DNA from: CAZMGD01 sp964565705 | GTDB taxonomy: Bacteria > Actinomycetota > Acidimicrobiia > Acidimicrobiales > Ilumatobacteraceae | Reading direction: 5' to 3' | Assembly: GCA_964565705.1 (NCBI GenBank) | Contig: CAZMGD010000118.1 | Location: forward strand, 1 to 12,319 | Length of the DNA: 12,319 nucleotides | Part shown: positions 1 to 7,300 of the stretch, one piece after another | Numbering within the stretch: position 1 is the stretch's first letter | Layout of the letters: each line of letters starts with the position of its first letter | Translations under genes and position numbers: made by a program | The notes under the pieces: model-generated | What the model was told of the DNA's origin: nothing | The model's input: the letters and a program-made list of their open reading frames with translations, nothing else | The model's database searches: none

Positions 1-1185
1 ATGAGCAAGGCGAAGTTCGAGCGCACCAAGCCGCACGTGAACATCGGCACCATGGGTCACATCGACCATGGGAAGACGACGTTGACGGCTGCGATCTCCA
101 AGACGTTGGCGGACAAGGGTTTGGCCCAGTACACGCCGTTCGATCAGATCGACAAGGCGCCGGAGGAGAAGGCGCGTGGGATCACGATCTCGATCGCGCA
201 CATCGAGTACGAGACCGCGAACCGTCACTATGCGCATGTGGATATGCCGGGTCACGCGGACTACATCAAGAACATGATCACTGGTGCGGCGCAGGTGGAT
301 GGTGCGATCTTGGTGGTGGCGGCGACGGATGGTCCGATGCCTCAGACTCGTGAGCACGTGTTGTTGGCTCGTCAGGTCGGTGTGCCCTACATCGTGGTCG
401 CGTTGAACAAGGCTGACATGGTGGATGACGAGGAGTTGTTGGAGTTGGTGGAGCTCGAGGTTCGTGAGCTGCTCAACGAGTACGAGTTCCCCGGTGATGA
501 TGCTCCGGTCGTGCGGGTCAGCGCGTTGAAGGCGTTGGAGGGCGAGGCTGAGTGGCAGGACAAGATCATGGAGCTCATGGATGCGGCGGATGCGTCGATC
601 CCTGAGCCGGTTCGTGAGTTGGACAAGCCGTTCTTGATGCCGATCGAGGATGTGTTCACGATCACGGGTCGGGGCACGGTCGTGACCGGGAAGGTGGAGC
701 AGGGCAAGGTCCACACGGGTGACGAGATCGAGATCGTCGGGTTGCGGGATACGCAGAAGACGACGTGTACGGGTGTGGAGATGTTCCGCAAGTTGCTCGA
801 TGAGGGTCAGGCGGGTGACAACATCGGTGCTCTTCTTCGTGGCACGAAGAAGGAGGATGTGGAGCGTGGTCAGGTGTTGTGCAAGCCGGGCAGCATTACG
901 CCGCACACTGATTTCGAGGGTGCGGTGTATGTGTTGAACAAGGACGAGGGTGGTCGTCACAAGCCGTTCTTCAACAACTATCGGCCGCAGTTCTTCTTCC
1001 GGACGACGGATGTGACCGGGACGATCCAGTTGCCGGAGGGTACGGAGATGGTGATGCCGGGTGACAACGTGAACATGACCGTGCAGTTGGGCAAGCCGAT
1101 CGCGATGGACGAGGGTTTGCGCTTCGCCATCCGTGAGGGTGGTCGTACCGTCGGCGCCGGCCGCGTCACCAAGATCCTGAAGTGA
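1..1185 (+). CDS. tuf: Translation elongation factor EF-Tu
   Basis: This GTPase delivers aminoacyl-tRNA to the ribosomal A site. The 394-residue product has the full EF-Tu length and all three domains. G-domain motifs are visible: GHIDHGKT at 19-26, the switch I threonine in RGIT (T62), DMPGH at 81-85, NKAD at 136-139 and SAL at 174-176. Domain 2 contains ITGRGTVVTGKVE, and the end is the conserved GGRTVGAGRVTKILK. The third G motif has Met where many bacteria have Cys (DCPGH), a position that varies in the family. The window begins exactly at the ATG, so its promoter and ribosome binding site are not visible. rpsJ starts 12 bases downstream, consistent with cotranscription from the str operon. 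Codon use is odd: about 21 of 29 leucines are TTG and glycine is often GGT, unlike the C-rich third positions of its neighbours. Confidence 0.98.
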   Translation: MSKAKFERTKPHVNIGTMGHIDHGKTTLTAAISKTLADKGLAQYTPFDQIDKAPEEKARGITISIAHIEYETANRHYAHVDMPGHADYIKNMITGAAQVDGAILVVAATDGPMPQTREHVLLARQVGVPYIVVALNKADMVDDEELLELVELEVRELLNEYEFPGDDAPVVRVSALKALEGEAEWQDKIMELMDAADASIPEPVRELDKPFLMPIEDVFTITGRGTVVTGKVEQGKVHTGDEIEIVGLRDTQKTTCTGVEMFRKLLDEGQAGDNIGALLRGTKKEDVERGQVLCKPGSITPHTDFEGAVYVLNKDEGGRHKPFFNNYRPQFFFRTTDVTGTIQLPEGTEMVMPGDNVNMTVQLGKPIAMDEGLRFAIREGGRTVGAGRVTKILK

Positions 1186-1197
1186 TCGGCTGAGACC

Positions 1198-1512
1198 ATG
1201 GCCCAGAGCATCCGCATCCGCCTCAAGGCGTTCGACCACGAGATCATCGACCAGTCGACGCGCAAGATCGTCGAGACCGTCACCCGGACCAACGCCACCG
1301 TGCGCGGCCCGATCCCGCTGCCGACCGACAAGCACCGCTACACGGTCATCCGTGGACCGCACGTCAACAAGGACTCCCGCGAGCACTTCGAGATGCGCAT
1401 CCACAAGCGGCTGATCGACATCGTCGAGCCGACCGCGAAGACCATCGACAGCCTGCAGCGCATCGAACTGCCGGCAGGTGTCGACATCGAGATCAAGATC
1501 CAGAACTCCTGA
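1198..1512 (+). CDS. rpsJ: 30S ribosomal protein S10
   Basis: S10 is a small-subunit protein of the 30S head. In the family it also pairs with NusB in transcription antitermination. The 104-residue length is normal. Family hallmarks are visible: IRIRLKAFDHEIID near the N-terminus, RGPIPLPT at about 36-43, and VIRGPHVNKDSREHFEMRIH at about 50-69, followed by KRLIDI. It begins 12 bases after tuf, as in most bacteria, with only a weak ribosome binding site (GGCTGAG), so coupling to tuf is likely. It is not followed by rplC (L3), which normally comes next. Instead a strong hairpin and a transporter gene follow. Its leucines are CTC or CTG only, in contrast to tuf. Confidence 0.98.
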   Translation: MAQSIRIRLKAFDHEIIDQSTRKIVETVTRTNATVRGPIPLPTDKHRYTVIRGPHVNKDSREHFEMRIHKRLIDIVEPTAKTIDSLQRIELPAGVDIEIKIQNS

Positions 1513-1532
1513 TCTGATCGCGCGAACTGACC

Positions 1533-1565
1533 GAAGGGGGGAGGCCCCGTGAGCCTCCTCCCTTC
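1533..1565 (+). terminator. Hairpin terminator after rpsJ
   Basis: A 13-base-pair stem (1533-1545 with 1553-1565, one G-T wobble) closes a 7-base loop, 20 bases after the rpsJ stop. No T-run follows, so this is a high-GC hairpin terminator without a classical U tract. It probably separates tuf-rpsJ from the transporter genes. Confidence 0.65.
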
Positions 1566-1593
1566 GTCGCGTCTCTGACACACTGGAGCACTC

Positions 1594-4107
1594 ATGCGTG
1601 GAGGCAGGGGAGGCAAGGCGGGCATCGCAGCGGCCTCCGCGCTGCTGACCTTCACGCTCGTTGCCCCGCCGCTGTTGTCGTCGTCGGCCACGTCCGCCGC
1701 CTTGCAGACCTCCTTGGCCAACGCATGCCCCGCAGACGTCGGTCTGCTCCTCAACGTCGAGGACGCGTGGCTGCCCGACCTCACTGCGGCGGCCCGAGAC
1801 GTCGACCATGCCGAGTCGCCGATCGTCACGAGGTTCGGATCGACCCGGATCAGCACCGAGGACGGGTCGGAACGCGCGGTCGTGCTCTCGCGCGACGACG
1901 CGGTCGCCCACCTTCCGGGAGATCCTGTCGCTGTCACGGCCGGCACGCTGCTCGTGCCCGACAGCTTTGCGAGCACGTCTCGACTCGGTCCCGGCGACGA
2001 GCTGATCCTCGAGGGCGGCGCCCGCGACGTGCACGCCGAGATCGGCTCGACGTACCCGGACGTTCCCGTTCAGCCCGAGCCCGGCTACTGGTGCGGCGTC
2101 CGCGAGTTGCTGCGGCCGAGCTCCACAGGTGGGAGCCCGGTGCTGCTCGCCGACGACGCCATGGTCCGAGCGGCGTCCGACGCGCCGAGCACGCTGTGGG
2201 AGCTCGACCCCGACATCGCTCACCTCACCGAGGAGCGAGCCGAGACGTTGCAGCGCCAGCTCGAGCAGTTGGCCTCCAGCCTCGTCGAACGCAGCGGCAC
2301 GTCCACAGCCACCGGGTCCGCCGTCGTCCCGGACCGGGTCGCGCCGGAGCTGGACGCGATCATCGAGGCATCGCGACAGCACGGTGACGCGGTGCGCGGC
2401 AGCATGATCGGTGCCCGGATGACCGCCTTCGCCTTCGCGATCGCGCTCCTCGTCGCGGCGACGTGGCTGCTGGTGCGTCAGAGTCGCGACGAGTTGACGA
2501 TCCGCGCCATTCGTGGCGAGGGCCCGGGGGGCCTCGGGGTGCGCGTCGCCGAGCGCGGGGCGCTGCCCGTGGTGGTCGGCATCGTCGTCGGCCTCGCTGC
2601 CGGCTTCGCTGCGGTCCGCACGTTCGGTCCTTCCACCGACATCGACAGCGCGGCCGGCCGGCGTGCGCTGCTCCTGGCCGCCGTCGGGCTCGTGCTCGCC
2701 GTGGTGATCGTAGGGGTGAGCGGTGGGCGACGCGCCGACGGGTTGGTCGATCGGCAGCCGCGGCAGCGCCGCCGCCCGGTGTGGCCGTGGGAGCTCGTAC
2801 CGATCGTCCTCGCTTTCGTGGGCCTCGCCCGGTTGGACCGCATCGGCGGGCTCCAGGTCGCCGGCGCGCCGACCGTCGGTTCCGATGCTCTGGCGCAGGC
2901 GTTCCCGGTGTTCGGGTTGGGCACCATCGCCGCCGTGCTGGTGCGGCCTGCGCGTTGGCTGTACGCCCACGCCCGTCGCGGCGAGCGACGCTCAGGGCCC
3001 GCCGGGCTGCTGGGCTGGCGTCGCCTCGGCGCCGACGCCGGTGTGCACGCCCTGCTCACCGGTGCGACGATCCTCGCCGTGGGCGCCAGCCTCGTGGCCG
3101 GATCGGTGGTCCGCACGGTCGAACGCGCCGTCGAGAACAAGTCGACCACCTTCCTCGGTTCCGACCTCCGTGTGGTCACGGCGGACGAGCCCGTGATCTC
3201 GCCGTCGATGGCGGCCACGCCGGTGTCGCGGGCCAGCGCTCGCTCGGGCGACACCCCGGTGACGATCCTCGGCATCGACCCCGACACCTTCGCATCGGCG
3301 GTGTACTGGCACGAGGACTCGTCCGGCTACACGCTCGCCGAGCTGCTGCACGTCCTCGAAGTCGACGACATGGAGGGGGCGCCACTCCCCGCCGTGCTGG
3401 TCGGTGGTCGTCTGACGGCGCCGGTCTTCACCACCGACGGCGAGCAGGTCGGGGTCGACCTCAACATCATCGCCACCGCCGACTCCTTCCCCGGCAAGAC
3501 CGGTGAGCCGCTCCTCGTCGTCAACCGTGACGCGCTCGCCGCCGACGAGGTGCCCACCGCGCAGGAGCTCTGGCTGCGCGACCCGCCACCGGACGCTGTG
3601 GACGGCCTGGCCGCGGCGGGGAACACCGTTCGCGGCTCGCAGACCGTCGATGGTGTCTTCGATCCCGCCGGCACCGACGCATTGCGTTGGTCCATCGGGG
3701 TGCTGTGGCCGTTCGCCGTGTTGGTCGTGATCGACATCCTCGTCGCTGCGGGCATCCTGCTGGGCTGGCGGCGCCCGGCCCGGCGGCCTGGCTGGGCACT
3801 GCGTCCTCCGATCGGCGAACCGCGCCGCGAGGAGTTCCTCGCATCGCTCGTCGCGCTCGGGATCCCGGTCGTGATCGGCACCGTGATCGGCGGACTCAGC
3901 GGGTGGGGGGTGGCCCACCTCGTCACCGACGGGCTGGACACGATCGATTCGATGACTCCCCGGGCGACGCTCGTCGTCGACCTGGTACCGGCCGCCATCG
4001 TCGTGTTCGCGCTGCTGGCGGTCGTCGTCGGATCCTCGATCGTCGCCGCCACCGGGGTGGCCCGCGTCGACCCGCTGGAGGTGAGCCGCGATGACGTCCG
4101 ACGCTGA
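1594..4107 (+). CDS. FtsX/MacB-type ABC transporter permease with two extracytoplasmic domains
   Basis: This is the membrane subunit of a type VII (FtsX/LolC/MacB-like) ABC system, a class that generally drives events across the envelope and not uptake. The 837 residues show a signal-anchor helix at about 10-30, an extracytoplasmic domain at 31-270, and helices at about 275-294, 324-342 and 358-376. More helices follow at 400-415, 435-452 and 486-506. A second extracytoplasmic domain spans about 507-698, and the last helices are at 701-724, 750-775 and 795-820. The cytoplasmic stretch after helix 2 (RQSRDELTIRAIRGEG at 295-310, then AERGALP) matches the FtsX ATPase-coupling segment. The only two cysteines, C45 and C167, both lie in the first external domain and could form a disulfide. 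The ATG at 1594 has GGAG at 1585-1588. The 3' end overlaps the next gene by 17 bases. The substrate is unknown. Confidence 0.85.
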   Translation: MRGGRGGKAGIAAASALLTFTLVAPPLLSSSATSAALQTSLANACPADVGLLLNVEDAWLPDLTAAARDVDHAESPIVTRFGSTRISTEDGSERAVVLSRDDAVAHLPGDPVAVTAGTLLVPDSFASTSRLGPGDELILEGGARDVHAEIGSTYPDVPVQPEPGYWCGVRELLRPSSTGGSPVLLADDAMVRAASDAPSTLWELDPDIAHLTEERAETLQRQLEQLASSLVERSGTSTATGSAVVPDRVAPELDAIIEASRQHGDAVRGSMIGARMTAFAFAIALLVAATWLLVRQSRDELTIRAIRGEGPGGLGVRVAERGALPVVVGIVVGLAAGFAAVRTFGPSTDIDSAAGRRALLLAAVGLVLAVVIVGVSGGRRADGLVDRQPRQRRRPVWPWELVPIVLAFVGLARLDRIGGLQVAGAPTVGSDALAQAFPVFGLGTIAAVLVRPARWLYAHARRGERRSGPAGLLGWRRLGADAGVHALLTGATILAVGASLVAGSVVRTVERAVENKSTTFLGSDLRVVTADEPVISPSMAATPVSRASARSGDTPVTILGIDPDTFASAVYWHEDSSGYTLAELLHVLEVDDMEGAPLPAVLVGGRLTAPVFTTDGEQVGVDLNIIATADSFPGKTGEPLLVVNRDALAADEVPTAQELWLRDPPPDAVDGLAAAGNTVRGSQTVDGVFDPAGTDALRWSIGVLWPFAVLVVIDILVAAGILLGWRRPARRPGWALRPPIGEPRREEFLASLVALGIPVVIGTVIGGLSGWGVAHLVTDGLDTIDSMTPRATLVVDLVPAAIVVFALLAVVVGSSIVAATGVARVDPLEVSRDDVRR
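4077..4085 (+). promoter_or_regulatory. Ribosome binding site for the first ATPase-like gene, inside the permease gene
   Basis: GGAGGTGAG lies 5 bases before the ATG at 4091 and encodes part of the permease C-terminus (LEVS). It is the strongest Shine-Dalgarno match seen in the window. It fixes the start at 4091 and implies translational coupling to the permease. Confidence 0.75.
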
Positions 4108-4810
4108 CGAGCTGCACGTGTCGGGGGCGCAGGACGGTGGGCGCACCGTCGCCCTTCGCGACGTCGAGAAGTCGTACCGTGGCCCGTCGGGCGTCACACG
4201 CGCACTCGATGGCGTGTCGCTCGACGTGGCCGTGTCGCAGCTCGCCGTCGTGCACGGACGCCTCGGCGCCGGGGTCTCCACGCTCCTGCGGATCGTGGCG
4301 TGCGTCGAGCGCGCCGACTCGGGCGACGTGTGGGTGGCCGGAGCCGACGTGGCCGCGTCGAGCCGCTCGGCGCGCCGCGAGCTACGTCGGCGGTCGATCG
4401 GGGTCGTGCCCGCGGATCCGTCACGTGGTCTGCTCGATCAGCTCGGCGTCGGCGCCAACCTCGTGTGGGCGGCCAAGCGGCGCACGCGGGCAGTGCTCAA
4501 CCAGGCCGGGGTCGAGACCCACCTCGAGATGGTCGGGCTCGGCGGTTTGGGCCGCAAGCGCCCGACCGACCTCGGCCTCGGCGATCGACACCGACTCGCG
4601 CTGGCCTGCGCGCTCGTCGGCGAACCCGTCCTGATCGTCGCCGACGACCCGACCGGTCTCCTGGACCGCGCCGAGTCCGTTCGGCTGACCAATGCGCTGC
4701 GCGATGCTGCCGACCGCGGCGTCACGGTGCTCGTCGGCAGCCGCGATCCGGTCGTGATCGCCGCCGCGGACTCGACCGTCCGTCTCGAGCTCGGGCGGGT
4801 CCTTCCGTGA
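4091..4810 (+). CDS. Degenerate ABC ATPase-like subunit (first of two)
   Basis: The 239 residues follow the layout of a LolD/MacB-type ATPase, but nearly every catalytic element is altered. Walker A reads GRLGAGVST at 56-64, with Val62 in place of Lys. The Q-loop position reads VVPADP, with no Gln. The signature reads LGLGD at 161-165 in place of LSGGQ. Walker B is LIVADDPT at 181-188, with Asp186 for the catalytic Glu. The switch reads GSRDP at 216-220, without His. The fold landmarks (DSGDVWVAG, and GLLD at 189-192) are intact, so the gene looks maintained and not decayed. It overlaps the permease by 17 bases and the next gene by 4 bases. ATP hydrolysis is likely lost or very weak. It may still bind nucleotide or serve as a structural partner of the permease; that role is inferred. 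Confidence 0.8.
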   Translation: MTSDADELHVSGAQDGGRTVALRDVEKSYRGPSGVTRALDGVSLDVAVSQLAVVHGRLGAGVSTLLRIVACVERADSGDVWVAGADVAASSRSARRELRRRSIGVVPADPSRGLLDQLGVGANLVWAAKRRTRAVLNQAGVETHLEMVGLGGLGRKRPTDLGLGDRHRLALACALVGEPVLIVADDPTGLLDRAESVRLTNALRDAADRGVTVLVGSRDPVVIAAADSTVRLELGRVLP

Positions 4811-5499
4811 GCGAGCGCAGCGAAGGCAGCGTCGACTCGTTCGTCGGGGCGGTGTGGCAGCCGCCGGTCCTGCGCGTCGCCGAGGTGGCCAAGCAGTGGC
4901 CGGGCTCGGCCGGTCTCGCGCCGGTGTCGTTCAACGTCGCGCCGAACGAGCTCGTCGCGATCGAGGGTCGGCCGGGCAGTGGGCGCTCGACGCTGATCGC
5001 CCTCCTCGCCGGATGGTGCCTGCCAGACGCCGGCGAGATCGAACGGTCAGGGGAGTGGGCGCTCGACGCCGGATGGACTCGCTGGCGGCACACCACCGTG
5101 GCTCCCGCCAACCCGATGCTGACGCCGGATCTCAGCGCAGCGGAGAACGTGGAGGCAGTGCTGCGTTCGCTCGGCGTGGCGAGGATCCGGCGCGCGCCGC
5201 TGACGCTGCACGTGATGGATCGGCTCGACCTGGTGACGGTGGCCAGCCGCCGTGCCGGGGACCTGACGCCGGCACAGACCCAGCGTCTCGGGGTGGCTCG
5301 CGCCGTCGTGGGCACGATCGCCCACGCCGTGCCGACGCTCGTGCTCGGTGACGACCCCACGAGCAGGCAGGATCGACCGGGTGCCCAACTGGTGACCGAA
5401 GCGCTCGTGGACGCCGCTGCGGCCGGTGCGGCAGTGGTCGTGGCCACCGATGATCCCGGCCTCGCCGCGCGGTGCCGCTCTGTCGTGCTCGACGGCTGA
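4807..5499 (+). CDS. Degenerate ABC ATPase-like subunit (second of two)
   Basis: From the GTG at 4807, in a GTGA overlap with the previous stop, the product has 230 residues. It too is ABC-like with changed catalytic sites. Walker A is GRPGSGRST at 54-62, with Arg60 for Lys. The Q-loop position reads TVAPANP, without Gln. The signature is LTPAQ at 153-157, followed by the usual TQRLGVARAV. Walker B is LVLGDDPT at 178-185, with Asp183 for Glu. The switch is ATDDP at 213-217, with Asp215 for His. The first residues (VSERSE) are encoded by a short repeat that recurs elsewhere in the window. A longer upstream extension of the frame exists but would run through the first ATPase gene, so GTG 4807 is preferred. 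It probably pairs with the first ATPase-like protein under the permease. The function is unknown. Confidence 0.78.
   Translation: MSERSEGSVDSFVGAVWQPPVLRVAEVAKQWPGSAGLAPVSFNVAPNELVAIEGRPGSGRSTLIALLAGWCLPDAGEIERSGEWALDAGWTRWRHTTVAPANPMLTPDLSAAENVEAVLRSLGVARIRRAPLTLHVMDRLDLVTVASRRAGDLTPAQTQRLGVARAVVGTIAHAVPTLVLGDDPTSRQDRPGAQLVTEALVDAAAAGAAVVVATDDPGLAARCRSVVLDG
4811..4825 (+). repeat. Mirror repeat GCGAGCGCAGCGAAG, copy 1
   Basis: This is a near match to the 15-base mirror-symmetric sequence found at 9537-9551 and 11548-11562. Here it falls just after the GTG start of the second ATPase-like gene and encodes its N-terminal SERSE. It differs from the other copies by one inserted A near the end. 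Confidence 0.5.
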
Positions 5500-5562
5500 C
5501 CAGCTGGCTGGGTGTTCGCTGAGAATCCGTGGTCGCGCGGTGGTCGTGCGGCACGGGCGGGG

Positions 5563-5568
5563 TACAAC
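5563..5568 (+). promoter_or_regulatory. Possible -10 box for the HtrA gene
   Basis: TACAAC lies 6 bases before the GTG at 5575, in a position like that of other apparently leaderless genes in this window. The last base is C instead of the favoured T, and no -35 element is evident, so support is weak. Confidence 0.3.
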
Positions 5569-5574
5569 AGAGGG

Positions 5575-6747
5575 GTGACGTACGCGCCACAGCTCCCACC
5601 GCCGCTGCCGGGCGTCCCCCCGCTGCCTCCCAGCGCCCCCGCACCGTCGCCGCGGCGCCGGCCGGTGCTCCTCGGCGCCGCCGTCGCGGGCGTTGCGCTG
5701 CTCGCCGCCGGGGGTGGGGCGGTGTTGGGCGCGCGGCTCGGCGACGATGACGGACCTGCCCGTCCTGCGCGCGCCGGTACGGTCGTCGTGGCGACGCCGA
5801 TCCAGGTCGGGGATGGGACCGGTTCGCTCGCCACCACCGCGATCGACGTACCCGCAGCAGTCGCGGCGGTCGAACCGAGCATCGTCGCCGTCTCGGCCGA
5901 CATCGCGGACAACGGTGTCCGCGGGCACGCCGTCGGAACAGGCATCGTCTTGACCGCTGACGGCGAGTTGCTCACCAACGCCCATGTGGTCGCCGACGCC
6001 AGCGACGTGCGCGTCCGCCTGCACGGCGAGACCGAGCCGCTCGAGGCAGAGGTGCTCGCCGCCGACCCCGCCAACGACCTTGCCCTGCTCAAGGTCCACG
6101 CCACCGGGCTGACGCCAGCCGTGTTCGCCGAGCCGACGACGATCGCGGTCGGCGACGAGGTGATCGCGATCGGGTACGCGCTCGATCTCGACGGCGATCC
6201 GACCGTCTCGAAGGGCATCATCTCCGCGATCGACCGGACGATGATCACCGACCTCGGCGCGCTCGACGGGCTGCTCCAGACGGACGCGGCGATCTCCTCG
6301 GGCAACTCGGGCGGCCCGCTCGTCAACGCTCGCGGCGAGGTGGTCGGGATCAACACCGCCGTGTACCGCGGCGACGCCACGACCGCCGCCAACAACGTCG
6401 GCTTCGCGATCGGCGCGGCGCGAGTCCTGCCGCGGGTCGACGACCTCCGTGCCCAGGCCGCGGGCGCACCGAAGACCGAGGGCTACCTCGGCGTGTCGCT
6501 CGAGCAGCGAACCGACGGCGGTCAGGGCGCGTTGATCACCTCGGTCGAGGACGACTCACCTGCCGCCGACGCCGGCATGGAGGTCGGCGACGTCGTGACC
6601 GAGGTCGACGGCACGCCGATCACCGGCACGGGCGGGCTGATCGCCGCGATCCGAGGCACAGCCCCAGGTACGACGCTGGAGATCACGCTCACCCGTGACG
6701 GCGGCACGCGCCACGTCACGGCGACGATCGCCGAACGCCAGAACTAG
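5575..6747 (+). CDS. Membrane-anchored HtrA/DegP-type serine protease with PDZ domain
   Basis: This is a trypsin-fold envelope protease or chaperone of the HtrA family, which acts on misfolded or regulatory proteins outside the membrane. From the GTG at 5575 the product has 390 residues. A proline-rich cytoplasmic tail covers 1-30, with RRR at 27-29, and is followed by one transmembrane helix at about 31-54. The protease domain spans about 95-290 and the PDZ domain about 300-385. The catalytic triad is intact: His137 in TNAHVV, Asp168 in ANDLALL, and Ser245 in GNSGGPL. The frame is open further upstream to 5512, but the extra residues look non-coding and the proline-rich start is typical of actinobacterial HtrA. 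The gene starts 75 bases after the ABC-like genes, so shared transcription is possible but not shown. It converges on the YajQ gene, with 7 bases between the stops. Confidence 0.93.
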   Translation: MTYAPQLPPPLPGVPPLPPSAPAPSPRRRPVLLGAAVAGVALLAAGGGAVLGARLGDDDGPARPARAGTVVVATPIQVGDGTGSLATTAIDVPAAVAAVEPSIVAVSADIADNGVRGHAVGTGIVLTADGELLTNAHVVADASDVRVRLHGETEPLEAEVLAADPANDLALLKVHATGLTPAVFAEPTTIAVGDEVIAIGYALDLDGDPTVSKGIISAIDRTMITDLGALDGLLQTDAAISSGNSGGPLVNARGEVVGINTAVYRGDATTAANNVGFAIGAARVLPRVDDLRAQAAGAPKTEGYLGVSLEQRTDGGQGALITSVEDDSPAADAGMEVGDVVTEVDGTPITGTGGLIAAIRGTAPGTTLEITLTRDGGTRHVTATIAERQN

Positions 6748-6754
6748 GGCGCGC

Positions 6755-7243
6755 TCAGTCCCGGAAGTTGTTGAACTGCAGAGGGATGCCGAGGTCGGTG
6801 CCCTTGAGCAGGGAGATCACCGTCTGCAGGTCGTCGCGCTTCTTGGCGTTGACGCGCACGGATTCGCCTTGGGTCTGGCTGCCGACGCCCTTGGGCGCCT
6901 TCTCCTTGATCAGCTTGTTGATCTCGCGTGCCTTCTCACTCGAGATGCCGACCTTGATCGTCACGACCTGGCGCACCGTGTTCTGGGTGGCCTCCTCGAC
7001 CTTGCCGTAGTCGAGGCCCTTGAGTGAGACGCCGCGCTTGACGAGCTTCTCCTCGACGACGGTGCGCAACGCGGTCAGCCGATCCTCGCTGACCGTGCGC
7101 AGCGTCAGCACGAGGTCGTTCTGCTCGATCGAGGAGTTGGTGTTCTTGAAGTCGAAGCGGTTGGCGATCTCGCGCTGCGCCTGGTCGATGGCGTTGCGCA
7201 CTTCCTGGTGATCGACTTCGGAGACGACATCGAAGGTGGGCAT
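6755..7243 (-). CDS. yajQ: YajQ-family nucleotide-binding protein (UPF0234)
   Basis: Members are small cytosolic proteins that bind nucleotides. Some bind cyclic di-GMP and work with LysR-type regulators, and others bind RNA or tRNA. The role in this organism is not known. The 162-residue length matches E. coli YajQ closely. Family hallmarks are the start MPTFDVVSEVD, then ANRFDFKNT at about 27-35, SQTQGESVRVNAKKRDDLQ at 122-140, and the terminal PLQFNNFRD. It is divergent from the GntR gene. Its ATG is preceded by TAGCCT at a 7-base distance and no clear Shine-Dalgarno, which suggests a leaderless message. Confidence 0.93.
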   Translation of the reverse strand: MPTFDVVSEVDHQEVRNAIDQAQREIANRFDFKNTNSSIEQNDLVLTLRTVSEDRLTALRTVVEEKLVKRGVSLKGLDYGKVEEATQNTVRQVVTIKVGISSEKAREINKLIKEKAPKGVGSQTQGESVRVNAKKRDDLQTVISLLKGTDLGIPLQFNNFRD

Positions 7244-7250
7244 GGGTCAC

Positions 7251-7256
7251 AGGCTA
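7251..7256 (-). promoter_or_regulatory. -10 box of a probable leaderless promoter for yajQ
   Basis: On the minus strand TAGCCT lies 7 bases before the yajQ ATG at 7243. The spacing would put the transcription start at or next to the start codon. No convincing -35 hexamer is seen. Confidence 0.5.
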
Positions 7257-7285
7257 TTCAACGGGCCGGCAACGACAGCGACGCG

Positions 7286-7291
7286 TAACAT
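7286..7291 (+). promoter_or_regulatory. -10 box of a probable leaderless promoter for the GntR gene
   Basis: TAACAT lies 9 bases before the ATG at 7301, and no Shine-Dalgarno is present. The 57-base divergent region holds this promoter and that of yajQ, so an autoregulating GntR protein bound here could affect both. Confidence 0.5.
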
Positions 7292-7300
7292 AGATACAAC

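Noticed and set aside
4300..4806. N-terminal extension of the second ATPase-like gene
   Set aside because: The frame is open, but it would overlap the first ATPase-like gene almost completely and the translation is an arginine-rich shadow. The ABC fold begins after the GTG at 4807.
4091..5499. Pseudogenes (decayed ABC ATPases)
   Set aside because: Both frames are complete, of normal length and tightly overlapping, and have start signals. The changes are confined to key catalytic positions, with the fold landmarks kept.
4722..6395. Minus-strand open frame (557 codons) across the second ATPase-like gene and HtrA
   Set aside because: It covers two genes on the other strand, and its translation is dominated by Ser, Ala, Thr and Arg without motifs.
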